Assembly (NCBI RefSeq): GCF_001039355.2
Contig: NW_019774580.1
Coordinates: 505,219 to 549,133, forward strand
Reading direction: 5' to 3'
Source: Lingula anatina
Taxonomy: Eukaryota; Brachiopoda; Lingulata; Lingulida; Lingulidae
DNA: 43,915 nt
Below the pieces are notes generated by a model, which did not search any database, was not told the origin of the DNA, and saw only the letters and a program-made list of their open reading frames with translations. Positions 1 to 12,491 of the stretch are shown here, in pieces. Every line of letters starts with the position of its first letter. Within the stretch, counting starts at the first letter, position 1. The translations under genes and the position numbers were made by a program.

Positions 1-3000
1 CTTTCTCCATCAGAGCAGAGAATTCAAAGGGCATCCAGGAATCCTCTTGTAAAGTTACAGTGGCTGGTGGGTATTATGATTCATTTTTTCTTCACATCTT
101 ATTTTTGCAAACCAAGACATGGACTTATTCCAATAAAATAAAAGGATCCAAGATAGATATTGGAAATAAATTCAAGTTTTGAAATAAATTTCTATAACAT
201 TCAGAGAGTGAAATCAGAGATAAAAATCCATAGCATGCCATGATAGTCTTTATATAGAAGATAACCAATAATAATGTAAAAATATATTTGAATCACCTCA
301 ATTTCTGTTTTATGTATAGATAATGATTAATATTTGTATTGTTTCCAGAACGCCCAACTTACAAACCAAAGAGATCCTCTTTCTCAGGCTATAGTAGTGG
401 CATCACTAAGCCATCCTCCTCCAGGTTGGGTCGTTTCCACAGCGAGGACAAGTTTGGCTCTGACAGCTACTCCAGGACATCAAAATACAGCACTCACACT
501 GAAGATGTCAAGGATTTTGGTTCTTCAAGAATAAAAACATCTCGAACTGTCCATTCTGAAAGCTACTCTTCCTCTTCAGATAGTACAACCGGCAGATCTA
601 GTAGTAAGTTGATTTAAGTTATTCATTTAAAACTGCTTGTTGTAGTAGAAATAGAAAAGAAACTAGTTTCACTGGCAAGATAAAATGTACAATTGTATTA
701 CAATTGCAACCATTTTTTGTTATGAAAATGTGAGATATGGTGCCGCAGTGCTAGTGTAAGTATCAGTGTATCTAAATTACATCCTATTTGGCATAGTATG
801 ATGGATACAAGATAACAAGTTGATTTAAAAAGAATTATTATGATTGAATGCAATAATGAGTTAGGTCAGGGCAGTTGTATGTTTTATCCTAAAACTGCTA
901 TATTTTTTCTCAGGGAGATCTAAGCCAGACTCTAGCTATGAAGTGTCTAGCAGCAGCAGGAGTAGTGGAGGTGCACCTAACATTTTAGAAGAGCTGAAAC
1001 CCATGACAGTTAAGGATGGAGATCCAGTCTCACTAGAATGTAGAATTTCAGGTAAGAGATCAAGTTTTTGAAGTGTAGAGAAGAAAAGCACTTCTGTGAT
1101 AGTTTGTTATGATTTCAGGTGTGATATATGGGAACATTTATAAAGATTATAAAATAATTATATGATTTTTGACAATTTACAGAGACACACAAACTCCTTT
1201 ATTTAAGCTTGTCTTATGAAGAAATGCCCGCCAATCTGCTTATCATTAAAAAAAGTGTGAGGGGATTTTATTTTGCTATTCTCTGCATTGTAGGCTCTTC
1301 CCTGGAAATAACATGGAAGCACAACGGCAAAGTTATAAGAGAAACAGATGATTTTAAATATGTATCCATTGGTGACTCGTACAGATTAAAGATAGCAGAA
1401 TGCTTCCCAGAGGATGGTGGAAATTATAGTTGTGAAGCCAAAAATGATGCAGGAATGGTGTCAACAACATGTTCATTAAGGGTAAAAGGTAAAGTGCTTT
1501 ATGACAAGAATTTAAGGTTTCGTTCACTTGGTGGAAAGTTCTGGGCACATGAGCATTCTTCCATCTGTATACAATGGGATAAGTTGTTTTTTCCTTGGAA
1601 ATACATGTAATTGTATTGGATTTCAAATATTACATAAAACATTATTTGAAAACAATATCTAATATATTTTTAGTTTATGCAGGGCCTTTTGGATTCTTCA
1701 CAGAAAGTTGATTGTGAAGCAGAGTGGTTGAGCATTATTGACTTGCAGCAGTATAGTGTGAACCAATTTATATTTGTCATCAGATTTGAAGTTTCATATG
1801 GTACTCATGTAGAATAACCTTTTACCTTAGGACATGTCTACAGAGTGTAATAAGTATATTGTTGTTTATACTGCATGGAGTGTATTGTTCAACCAAAAAA
1901 AGTCAATATTCTTCTTTAAAAACCTGTCTTGGAGTTATTGTCTCTACCTGTGACATGCCAAAGCTTTAACACTCAAAGGTCCCATCTCTTTGCTGTAGCT
2001 TTGATGTGCTTATTTGGTTGCTTTCTTTGTTTGCGCATGCTGTGTTTTGTGTTTCAGAGCCTGTTCAAGAGCATGCAGGCCCAGTTTTCTCCATTCTTCC
2101 TCACTCTCTCCAAATAGATGAAGGTCTTCCAGCCCACTTTTCTTGTTCTCTGCAGCATTCTGATACTCCACACAAAGGTAGGGTCGATTTGGTTAATAAG
2201 GAAACATAACAAAATAATATTACAAAATTAGGTTGGATAGGCGATCAGATTGTTGATGATATTTAAATATAACTGTAAATTGATACAAAGAGTACATTTT
2301 CAATTATTTTAATATGTAGCTCAAGTGAACATAAAAATGTAGCAGTACTTTTGGAGAGTAAATAATTTTGATGAGTACAACTCCCTTTCATCTTAGAGCA
2401 CTGTGTATTTAGTTACTGCTGATGAAGTGAGTAGGTAAGTTTGAGATTTTTGAATGTCTCTCCCCTCTTTAACACCTCTCCTCATTGGCCCTACTGCTTT
2501 CCTCTGATTTTTCAGTCATTTGGATGAAAGATGGTTTGGAATTGCAAGATGTGGCTCGCTTCAAATTTAGCCAAAATAACAACAGCAGCTTTTCATTTGA
2601 AATCCCTGCTGCCCTGTCTATAGACAGTGGTCGGTATATGGTCAAGGTACAGGATAAGGATGGGGAGGTAGCACATGCCTTCAATCTTAATGTCAATGTT
2701 GGCGCTGACACTGATGGTGAGGTAGATGTTCAGGCTCTATTGAGACAGTTGTCCAGTAAGTAATTAAGTCATTTTCAAGAAAAAAAGTCCTGGTGAATTT
2801 TAGGAAAAAAATGGAAGTAAAAGCCTTTTCACTAATTTTTTTTTTTTACATACTTTGACTAAATGTATGGCATCTTTTGAGTTCTGGTTCTGTGTTATTG
2901 TGTGTTTGTTAATTAGCCTCTGCTTCCTGCTAGACTGTTCCTTTGATATGTATGTTCTGTGTGTAATAGTCAATTTTCAACCAGTGCTTTCTCTGAGACT

Positions 3001-3173
3001 TGATCTAATGTATAACATAAAAAAATGTCTATGAAGAAGTACTTTAAAATGGTCATATATGCCAGCCACTCTGCTTTCAAATAAAAAAAAAAATCTAGGA
3101 AAATTTTTTTTTTATTATTCTAGCCTACTTGAAATAAATATTTATGATTCTTCTCCTCATTTCAGAAGAGTGA
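1..3173 (+). CDS. Immunoglobulin (I-set) domain protein, titin/palladin/unc-89-like, C-terminal part
   Basis: Coding exons: 1-66 (partial, cut by the window edge), 349-603, 914-1051, 1294-1488, 2058-2177, 2516-2755 and 3166-3173. Every intron is phase 1, typical of Ig-module genes. Exon 1-66 encodes the last strands of one Ig domain (IRAENSKG). A Ser/Tyr/Arg-rich linker of about 100 residues follows. A second Ig domain spans 914-1488, with Cys (SLECRIS), Trp (ITWKHNG) and the YSCEAKNDAG strand. A third spans 2058-2755, with Cys and Trp (VIWMKDG), but its second Cys position is replaced (GRYMVKVQ). The last exon adds only the end of one codon, a Glu and TGA. Such I-set proteins organise sarcomeres or actin bundles; partners cannot be told from this fragment. 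Titin, twitchin, obscurin/unc-89, palladin and myotilin relatives all remain possible. No kinase or Fn3 domain is visible here. Confidence 0.82.
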
Positions 3174-3711
3174 CACTAACTAGTCTTGCGCCATGCTATC
3201 ACCGAAATCGTCTCCATACGGCAATGTCAGTGCAGACATCGTCTCCCTGCACTCACAAACTAAGATACCTGCTCAACCAAGTGCCAAATGATAAGAGAAT
3301 TATTGTCCATGGGATGTGTTATTTAACAGCAGTTGTAGCACAGATGAACAATATAGAAGAGTGTTGAAGAAAATGAACTGCAACCTTCCCTTTCTCCTCA
3401 ACCCCTACAAGGTTGGCAAGATGTGCTGTGGCAGTAGTGGAATTATTAGTTAGTTGATGATGTATTTTATTATTGACTGCAGACTTGTTGTTGCCAATCA
3501 AGTTTCAGGTTGAAACCCCTTGTTTATACAGGCATCTAATCAAGTATTTAGACAAACTTTATATGTGCTGTTATAACCAATGGCTGAATCATGTAAGATT
3601 GTATCTTATAGAGGACTTTGTTTTGGAGTGTTTACACAGGTTTCATTTAAATGATATACATTTTATATATTATACATATTTTTGCCATACAGTTACTTTT
3701 CTGCATTCATG

Positions 3712-3722
3712 AATAAAATAAA
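3712..3722 (+). terminator. Overlapping poly(A) signals (AATAAAATAAA)
   Basis: Two overlapping AATAAA hexamers lie about 540 bases past the stop of the Ig-domain gene on the same strand. This is the best candidate for its polyadenylation signal. Confidence 0.55.
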
Positions 3723-4054
3723 ATGCAGTAAAAAAAGGACAATCTCTCAAATGAGTAAGATGGACTGTCTTTTGTCCTGATCTTTCAGAATCTATCATTC
3801 CTCCCCTTTTCCTTGTAGTCTGATTTTGACAAGTTTTTCATCTTTATATATGTGCATTTTGTCTGGATACTGTTTCATGTTTTTGGTTTGTCATTCTCAT
3901 CCTGCAAGGTTATATGGTAGCATCTTGAAGATCATTATTAAAGACTGCGCTGTCAATCATTTGTATTATAAAAATAACCTCTTTGTTGAAGGTTTGAAAC
4001 ATTATAAGTAACCCAAGTGGAGGGTTTTGTTTGATAAAAATGACTTGTGAACTC

Positions 4055-4075
4055 TTATTATTATTATTATTATTG
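4055..4075. repeat. (TTA)n microsatellite
   Basis: About seven TTA units lie between the Ig-domain gene and the ADAR 3' end. Nothing else is recognised around it. Confidence 0.9.
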
Positions 4076-4750
4076 TTTCATATTTATTGCAAAGAAAAGA
4101 AAAATGTAAAAAAACATTTTTTGTTGATGAATACACTAAGTTGAACGGTGATGATGGTTAGTTGTCTCTTAGCTTTCTGCTTAGTGAAATAATTTCAATT
4201 TTCATTTGGCAGATTGATGGCTGACTGCCATTACGTTCGCCAACCCTTCCTAACCACTATGGTGCTATTCTGAATAAAAGAACACATCCAATTTGGACAA
4301 TAAAGTTGTTGTGCTTCACTTGGGACTTATGCGTTCTTTTTGCATTTAATCAGGCAGAAGAGTCATATTTTAATATAAAAATATTTGACCTACTACCACA
4401 ATATATATTTCAAAAAAGGAACTTTGTTAAATTTCGCAAAAACATCTTTGTTATTAACACAAAGCATCTTCCTCCAAGAAAAAATCAGGTCAAAGGATTC
4501 AGCAAATAAAAATAAAATTTACGACTGACATAGTTAATCCATACTATTCAAAATTAAGTATGAATTACATAATCACCTTTTATGAACATGAGCAGTAATT
4601 TGATGCTCATTTTATGTGTTAAAAGACTAACTTAAAAGTAAATGCCAGTTATTGTTAAAAGATGTTTTGTCTGTCTTTATCTGGTTACAAGAAAAATACT
4701 TTCTAAAAAGTACATGTAAATATCACTGGCAGCACCTCATCCTCTTTAAC

Positions 4751-4817
4751 TACAAGTTTAACTAAACTGCTTTGCAGCTTAATGACTTCAAGTTTAATAA
4801 ACTGCTTTGCAACTTAA
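4751..4817. repeat. Imperfect tandem duplication, period about 37 bp
   Basis: The core CAAGTTTAA..TAAACTGCTTTGCA.CTTAA occurs at about 4753-4782 and again at 4789-4817. The copies differ by one substitution and one indel. It lies in the presumed ADAR 3' UTR. The second copy has lost one base and so contains TTTAAT, which reads ATTAAA on the minus strand. Confidence 0.8.
4793..4798 (-). terminator. Candidate ADAR poly(A) signal (ATTAAA)
   Basis: Reads ATTAAA on the minus strand, about 610 bases past the ADAR stop. The nearest canonical minus-strand AATAAA I found is much further away, at 4088-4083. This is only a hexamer match. Confidence 0.35.
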
Positions 4818-5404
4818 AACTCTTATATTTCTGAACATCCCTCCATAGACAGATCTCACAATTGAATCTGTTCCTTCAGCATTGTCGAAGTTCACATCTA
4901 CCCAATAAAGTGGAGCAGGAAAGGTGCAAGATAATATGTTGAAATCAACATCAGTTGTCAAGAAATGACTTGACTTGACATGCTCCAAATTTGTACATAT
5001 GCAAGTTCTGTACTCTTGTATGTCCTTTAACTTACAAATAATAAACAACTATTTAAAAACGTTGAAACTAGGGTGTAGCTGACCCTAACAGCAGAAAGAT
5101 GTAAAATTTAGAAATAGACACCAAAAACATGAGGAGATGTGGAATACTGTTCCACTAACATACTTGTCTAAGTTTCAAGTATATATTCATACTATTCATG
5201 AAAACCTCTGTAAAATAATTTTCATTGAACAGGTCAAGGTTAAAGAAAGTACACGATTTGTGGAAAGTTCCAATTTTGCCACTAAAAACATATCTTCATA
5301 GTTATAAACTTAATGTATCAGCAGCCTAGTTTTCTACCCAATGCAAAAGCACACGATTCACTGGAAAATAAATCACCATGTATGAGAATATCAACAGATG
5401 ATTT

Positions 5405-8400
5405 TCAGGTAAACATTTTTTCCTCTTGGGGTTTTTTCACCCACGTACCAAATTTGTTTTTCTTAAATTTCTGATACATGATCTGCTTGGACTCCTGAAA
5501 CTGTGCAGCCATTTGCTTGGCTTCATAATAAGAGCCAGCCTGTAGCAGGTCCGTGCGATTAAATTTGGCACATACATTCCTGTAACTCTTGTATAGTTCA
5601 CCCTTGGAAAGCTGTGACACACTGATCTTCCCTCCCCTATTGCAAATGGTAATACATAAAGTTAAATAAGGCACTGTTTACAGATTGTTTCAAAGTCATA
5701 TTGTCTAAGTATGAAAATTCCAAGAAAATTGGAACTTATAAATCAAGTGTTTTCAGGTTGTTACCAAAAACATTATTACAGTAACCCCAGACACTGCAAA
5801 TTCTTTGACACAGTATACTAAATTGGTAAAAACATGGCAAAAGCTGCTTAAACTTTCTAATTGCACATTCTTGTGTACAAAAATAACTTTTACAACAGTT
5901 AAAATAAAGCAGCTGAAATAAAGCAAAAGCAATTTTATCCAAAAATAGCAGTAATTGTTTAAATTGGTGCATGTGAATGATCACACATGTACACATACAC
6001 AAACAACTGTCTTCAAAGTGTAAGAAAATCACATCAAAAAGTCAATCATTCACATCCATTGTTCCCTGTATCTACTTACATTTCCACCATCCCCCTGGTC
6101 CCATCTGTTACTTCTGCCTTCCTATCAAAACAGCACCAATTGATGCTCACTGACTTTGTTTTCTGGGTCTCTCTGGGAGCCTCGTACATGGTCACTCGAC
6201 CCAAATGGGGATGGTTAAGTCTGTAGCCTTCTGGGAGAACCTCTTTCAAGTCTGGTTCTCCTTTGGCAAGGCGACAACACATGGCTCTGGACAGGTGACC
6301 ATGATCATACAGTAAACCTGAAACAGGCATGTAAAATATTCGCAGTCAAGACAGAAACTGGACAGAATCATTACAAATCTAGGTCCAAAAAATTCCATTA
6401 ATGTTCTTTTCATTAATTTGTGAATAGAAATAATATTTATGGGATAATGGAGTTTATCAAACTGACACCCCCCCCCCCTTATATGACCATGGTAGAACTT
6501 CCATTGTCTTGAAATATATAAAGACAAAGTTTTACATTTATTGTTAAAACCTTTAAAATGACACACAGATGTAAAGAACATTTAACCATAGAGTAAAATG
6601 GGTATAATAATACATATTACTTATTTCAACTCTTACCTAGTGTCAATGAACTTAAGTAGATGGGTTCAAGGAAGTTACTAAGCAGGGCCCCCTGCATTCC
6701 CAGTATGTTCCACCTGCAGAGTTTATCACTACATGACATAGTCCTCAGCCTCTCTCCTCTCATTACCCCATCCCAGGTCAGTCCTGTGAAACCTGGTTCT
6801 ATGGGAATCGTGCCCTCTCCTGTACAGAAATGACTGATTAAGGTTAATACAAATACATGGGGAGTTCATGTTTTACAGTTAAAAATAGGTACAATTTCAA
6901 CAGCATTTCGGCTTTTCTCCTTTGGCATCAGTATTCATTTCTTTTTAAACTGTACTGTGCAAAAAATTTTTTTTAAAATATGATCAAGTATTTATAATGT
7001 TTTACACACCGTCTTCTACTTTGGTCCTCAGCACTCCCTGAAGCTGATTGGTGAATGTAGGTGTATGTTCTTTTATATTGTCTTCCTCCTTAGCTTGGCC
7101 TGTGGCATCCCTTAAAAATAAAAAATTAATTATAATAACCATGAAAATTTAATAAATAAAATTTCAAATAAATGGAAGTTAAAATCCGAATTCTTGTCAT
7201 TTGACAGCACATCCTGAAGAAAAAGCTGACTGATAATCACACCATGTTCAGTTTTATTCATAATCTGTAAACACAGCATAACAATTACTATGTAGTGAAA
7301 ATTTGGTATATCAATTATAGTTACCTAACTTTCTAATAATTTATGAAAAGAAAAATCAGTACATGCTAAAGCCTGAGGTAAATGCATTACCTTGGAGAAA
7401 ACAGAGCACCATCTCCACAAGGAGCAGTTGATATATACAAGTGGAAAGTGATACCATCTTTGATCTTCATTTTTCCAGACTCTTCACAAACTTCAAGTAT
7501 GGTATCAGGGGAATTGGGTGAATAGTTTTCAAGATGCTTGTATAAAAACCTATGAGGAAAATGTTATTTTAATACAGCATAAAGTAAAAAGCTGACTAGA
7601 TACGACATTCTCTTTTTTAAGTAATATTTCCATCCAATGATTTAAATGTATTATATAGATCCTTATACAACCTTATACAATTGAAATATACCATTATATT
7701 TAATTTTACCTGAGAAAACCTCTCCTTGTTATGATTTCTGCATGAGAATCATTGACAGTGTCTCCAACCATACTAAGCATAGGGCCTGTAATACAACGGT
7801 TACCTGAAAGAAGAAACATGTGCATTGTAAAATACAAAGCTATTGGATGATCCTGAAAACAAAATTGTATGTTCAAAACTATATAACATATAATGAAGGC
7901 TTTCAATGTTTACAGAAATAGAAAATATTTGTTTTTATCCTTTACAAAATTGACAGCATGTTTTTATATGTCCCATCCTCTCCTTAAAAGTCAGGGGCAG
8001 ATTCAAATGTTATTCCTGAATTTTCTGAAAGACAACCATAATGAAATATTTCTTGAAAACCACTTGAATAAAGCAAAACATATAATAAAATTTCAACATT
8101 GATTTTTAAAGTCAGTATACCTGTAGGGCATAATGTCTCTATCCATCCCTGAAAAGATTCCATTTGTTATATGCAATTAAACATAAAGGCTGAATCTGTT
8201 CATACTAACCCGTCCCAAGGCTAACAACTGTCCCTGTATCTGTAGGGTCTTTCTTCATGACTAGAGCTGCCAGCACTTTCTTCCCTGACATATTCTCTGT
8301 GACAGTGGCAGCAATAAGGTTAAAAGCCTGGTGAGACAAAGCTGCTATCTTGTCAAAATGTGTGGATGAGGTACTTGTTAACTGTTGGACTATGTCTACA

Positions 8401-11400
8401 GCCTAAAAAGTACAAAATATCACTGCAATTAAATTTCAATAATGCCCTACATAAGTAAAAACATTTTGATTACTATCTTGATTATTTTGTCAAAAAAAAG
8501 TAAAATCACTTTCCAAAAATTGACACCTTAAGAAAGAGTAGTTTTGCACTCTTTTGTGGTTATATCATTATGATATCATTGTATCATTATCATCATTATG
8601 TTGTTGCTGTGGTTGTTCTCTGCATTGCAACTCTTTGGGAGGCCTGAAGCATAAGAATTCCAACTTACTGGTGTTGCACTGGCCACTTGATATGATCCCT
8701 CTGCCATCAGCTGCCTAAGAGCCAAGTCAGCAGCATCTTTTTTACCATCCTTTTTATTGGTGGCTATCACTGATGGAAACCGCCTTGTGCCTACAAAAGC
8801 AGCCATTTCAAACCTAGAAACAATGGGATCAGAAATTGTAACAATTTGAATAAATCAAGACAAAAAACACCATCAAAGATGGATGGCTGGGTTGGCAACT
8901 GTTGATAAAAAACAAATAGTTTTTTTATAAAAGTATTTTTGATTCAAAAGCAGTTTTAGCAAAATCAAGTTTGAAAATCATTTAGACAACTGTTGATTTA
9001 TTTTAGCCATATTTTCAATAAAAGCTATGTAACATTATAGTAGCTGAAATACTTGAAATCAAACTGCTGAAAAATAAAAGATGATGTGATAAGAATAAAT
9101 AACATTGACAGTTATTGTTATAAAAATGAATATTCAACTGCAATCTGGCATAAACCCCACCAAATCATACTCACTGAGGTTTGTGGGGTGGTCCTCTTTG
9201 TCCAAGCACCTCTATAGTGGCAGTGGTCTTTCTTGATTGTGCATACTCCATAAGGGCACTGACTGCATTCTTATTCAGTGCTGCAAACGAGTCACTATTT
9301 AGAGAAGGAAAACTACTTTGTGGCTGTTGCTCTGATAAAGCAAAGGCAGCAGGCTGTTCAACTGAAGATGGCCTTACATTCAATCCTGCTAACAACTTTG
9401 CTTGATTATCCAGGTTTATTGAATCGGGTGTTTTCACTGAGGTTGATGTGTTGGGTGTAAAAGTAGGGTTGGCACCTTTTCCCCAAGTGGTGGTCTGCCT
9501 GATTAGATCCATTGGAGAAGGAGGGGGCCCTGTTACCTTCTCAGTGCCAGGATATTTTGCTGTCATAGGTGCTGTAGGAATATTTGGTCTAGAGAAAAGT
9601 AGTGATTCTGGAGAAAATTTGGATGGTTTGAGAATCTGTGAGTGTGCAGGAGATGGTGTCAAGGATAATGGTGGTGTCACTTCTTTTCCAGCTGAACCAA
9701 CTCCCCATTTAGGACATCCATATGCCTGGTCTACTTTTGTTATCAGCCCTTGTTTTTCCAATTGGTAGAGCATGGGATTGACATCCTTGGCAGTTGACAG
9801 TCCAATCCCCTTGGCAATGTCTAGTGCAATTACAGGAGCTTGTTGCCTTGTTACGTATTCCAGGATGTTTTTCTGAAGCTCTTGAGGCTGAATCTGTGGA
9901 GATTGATGCTTTGAAATTTCTCTCATAAAACTACTTTGTCCAGATGTTGGGTCAGTCACATAAGATACATTCAGGGTAGAGGGTGGTGGTGGTGCACCTG
10001 GTGCTGAGCTGGCACCAGAGACTGCTGCCATTCTGTACCTTGGGTCTCCAAAAGTGGCACCTTTCAGCAATTCAGCTGGTGACAGTGGGGGCCCCGTCCT
10101 TGTGGTCGGCTTGGAGAGTGAAAAGTCACCGCCACCCGGAGGATTTGACTGCATCTCTAAATTGGCCTTGTTATTGGAATCTGGTGTAGTGTTTTGTTCT
10201 GCATCAGACATGTCAAAATTTGCAAGATCGGTCTGTGAGCCATGCTGAGCACTAGAGCTCTCTGGAACAGAAGAATCATCTGTATCCACTTCTAATGTGT
10301 CACTAATTTCATCTGGACCAGGTGGAGTTGTTTCACCCATTAGTTCATGTTGTGGATATGAAACTGAGTCAAGTTCAGGGTTGTTTTGAAAACTAGACAT
10401 ACCTGGGACAGAATGATGAGGCCTATGCTTAGAAGTGCCTTCATTCTCTCCACTTCTCAAGACCATCCAAGAAGGAGGCTGATCATTTGCTTTCTTTAAA
10501 AGTCCTTCCTTTTCCATCCTATACAATGTACTATTGACATCCTTAGCAGAATGTAATCCAACAGCTCTTGCAATGTCTATTGTTTTCATGGCTGATCCAT
10601 TTTTCTTCAGGACCTCAAAAATCTGATCAGTTAAATTTGGTCTTGAGTAAGGTTTCTGTAAAGAGAAAGGAATGTCACAAATTACTTAACTCTTATATCG
10701 CATATCCACATTGTGTAGAATACCTGTAAAAATTTGAGAATGTGAGGTCATCAAATTGTTTCTCAGACAGTTAGTTAATAAATCATGTACATATTTCAGA
10801 GATAAATATATCTACTATGGATGGATTTCTCACATGATCAATTTCCATCATAAAGCAAATGTCATACTACCAAGACAAATATCATACATACAAGAATAAT
10901 CATGCTAGAGCACTTTTACATAAAAGAAATTATCTATTGACCCTTTTACTGCATAAATTAAAAAAATAGACTTAAGGTGTACTGTAGTTGATTACCTGTC
11001 AAATACATGTATTATATCTTTCATGTATTAGCATACCCAGTATACCAAAAAAGTAATTGGGTGATTATTCATGATTATTCCTACTACTGCGAGACACCCC
11101 AACGTCATTGGCAACGGATGCCTTGACGACCGGTAAGAAAGGAATCGAAAGCCCTATTGACAAGCACAGATTTAAGTTTTACTACAATAACAGCCGTTTT
11201 AGTGTTAAAAAACAATATAATAAAGGTATATCACAATCCACTAGGGGCGCCACAGTAGTAACTATCCAGGGGCAGTGAAGTGCAAAACCGAGACCAGCCT
11301 GCTAACAGCTCCCCTATGACCACCCATTTTTTAAATCTCTCTTTTAGCATCGTGTAAATAAACTAATACAAGTCATTTACTAAATAAGCTGTAAATCAAA

Positions 11401-12491
11401 GAGTAAATTCCGGTCACGTGATTTTTTGCAGTCTTAGAGAACTTTGATTTGAGGACATTTTGAAGTTTTGCCTCGACAAAATGTTTAAAATTTGAGATAA
11501 GTACTGCATGGAAGTTTTTGTAATTTATGCAGTGTAAAGTTCATGAAATATGCAATATTATGGCCATAAATCATGAAAATTGAACCATGCGAAGCATAGT
11601 TTATTTGATGCGCAATATTTATCCCAGCCATGTGCTTGTGCAGTCGCCAAATTTGGGTTTGTTTCCGGGTCATTAGATTAACATAGAGCCCTAATTGCCC
11701 TAATTGGTAAAGCAATTTGAGCTGCAGCAAGTAGAGTGATCACTGCTGGTCAGTGGTCACAGGTTTTTAGCTGAAAAGTGTGGACACTTTTGGTGAAATT
11801 TTGCAGTTAAAAAACTTCAATATCTTTGTTGCTTGTAGGAATATTTTAAAAATTCCAAATTTAAATGAATTCATCTGTTTTTTGCATATTACCTTTCAGA
11901 AGATATAAGTATTATAATTTTCTGATCAGTTTGAAAAATTTTCTGATATACCTATATAATATATTTTCATGCGTTGTTTACAATGTATTTCTTGTGGAAT
12001 TTTAAATCTCAAAGGAAGAGTTATTATTGCTTAAAACAAAATTACCAGGCAATGTAAGCTAGGCCGTGCCAAACTACGTTATTTATTCGAACTTAGTCCG
12101 AAACTTAAACCTCCAGTATCATGAATACATTACTATCCTTATCATACCACTGGGATAATATCAATAATTTCATTTCAGAAAGTCTTATTAATTTTTTTCT
12201 TATACATACGTGGTCATGATGGCAATGGTAACGAACACTTTGCATGGGACCACCAACATACGAATCGAAAGTGGAAGTATCTGGGTTTCCTCCCTCCATT
12301 CGCCACAGGGGAGGCTGATCTGACACTTTTTGCAAGACATTTCGACGCTTCATGCCGTATAAAACCTGGTTGACTTCCTTTCGAGTAATCTTCAGAGCCT
12401 TTGAAATATCTGTTGGACTTATATCCTGTCCTGCACGTTGTTGAAATAGGTTAAGAATTTGTCCGTCATTTGCCATCATTAAACAATCCAA
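5405..12491 (-). CDS. ADAR: Double-stranded RNA-specific adenosine deaminase (ADAR1-type) with three Z-alpha-like domains
   Basis: Converts adenosine to inosine in dsRNA. Exons in transcript order: 12491-12210, 10655-9175, 8813-8669, 8402-8210, 7803-7710, 7549-7391, 7110-7010, 6819-6637, 6317-6080, 5636-5405 (TGA); all phases agree, about 1035 aa. Z-alpha-like domains lie at residues about 9-65 ([15 protein letters not shown]), 99-160 ([15 protein letters not shown]) and 353-414 ([14 protein letters not shown]). One dsRBD lies at about 556-620, split by an intron ([19 protein letters not shown]). The deaminase domain fills about 640-1035 with zinc/catalytic motifs HAE (721-723), PCGDG (Cys776) and SCSDK (Cys848), and ends with the family-typical FGTWVKKP. 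Regions between the Z and dsRNA domains are Pro/Ser-rich. The start is 12491 or the Met-Met at 12479/12476; the last two fit as well. Z-alpha domains separate it from ADAR2 and ADAD. Confidence 0.96.
6468..6478. repeat. Poly-C tract in an ADAR intron
   Basis: Eleven C residues lie inside the intron between ADAR exons 8 and 9 (order of transcription). No other signal is seen there. Confidence 0.85.
10656..12209 (-). other. ADAR intron 1 (1.55 kb) with a CpG-richer patch
   Basis: Bounded by a GTATGT donor and a TTTACAG acceptor. Most of it is AT-rich without recognisable genes. A patch at about 11090-11300 is richer in CpG and GC than its surroundings (CATTGGCAACGG, GACGACCGG, CTAGGGGCGCC). 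It could be a regulatory element, an alternative first-exon region or a decayed repeat; the sequence alone does not decide. Confidence 0.45.

Larger units (their letters stand above)
3174..4320 (+). other. 3' UTR and downstream flank of the Ig-domain gene
   Basis: Sequence after the TGA at 3171-3173 has no conserved coding signal; the short frames here look like chance. A pair of overlapping poly(A) signals lies at 3712-3722, and weaker candidates near 4272 (gaataaaag) and 4300 (caataaag). The 3' UTR therefore probably ends near 3735, possibly near 4320. Confidence 0.55.

Noticed and set aside
3059-3367. 102-residue plus-strand open frame
   Set aside because: It spans an intron, the terminal exon and the 3' UTR of the Ig-domain gene in another frame, and shows no domain.
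4794-5048. 84-residue minus-strand open frame downstream of ADAR
   Set aside because: Lies in the presumed ADAR 3' UTR, overlaps the tandem duplication and resembles no known protein.
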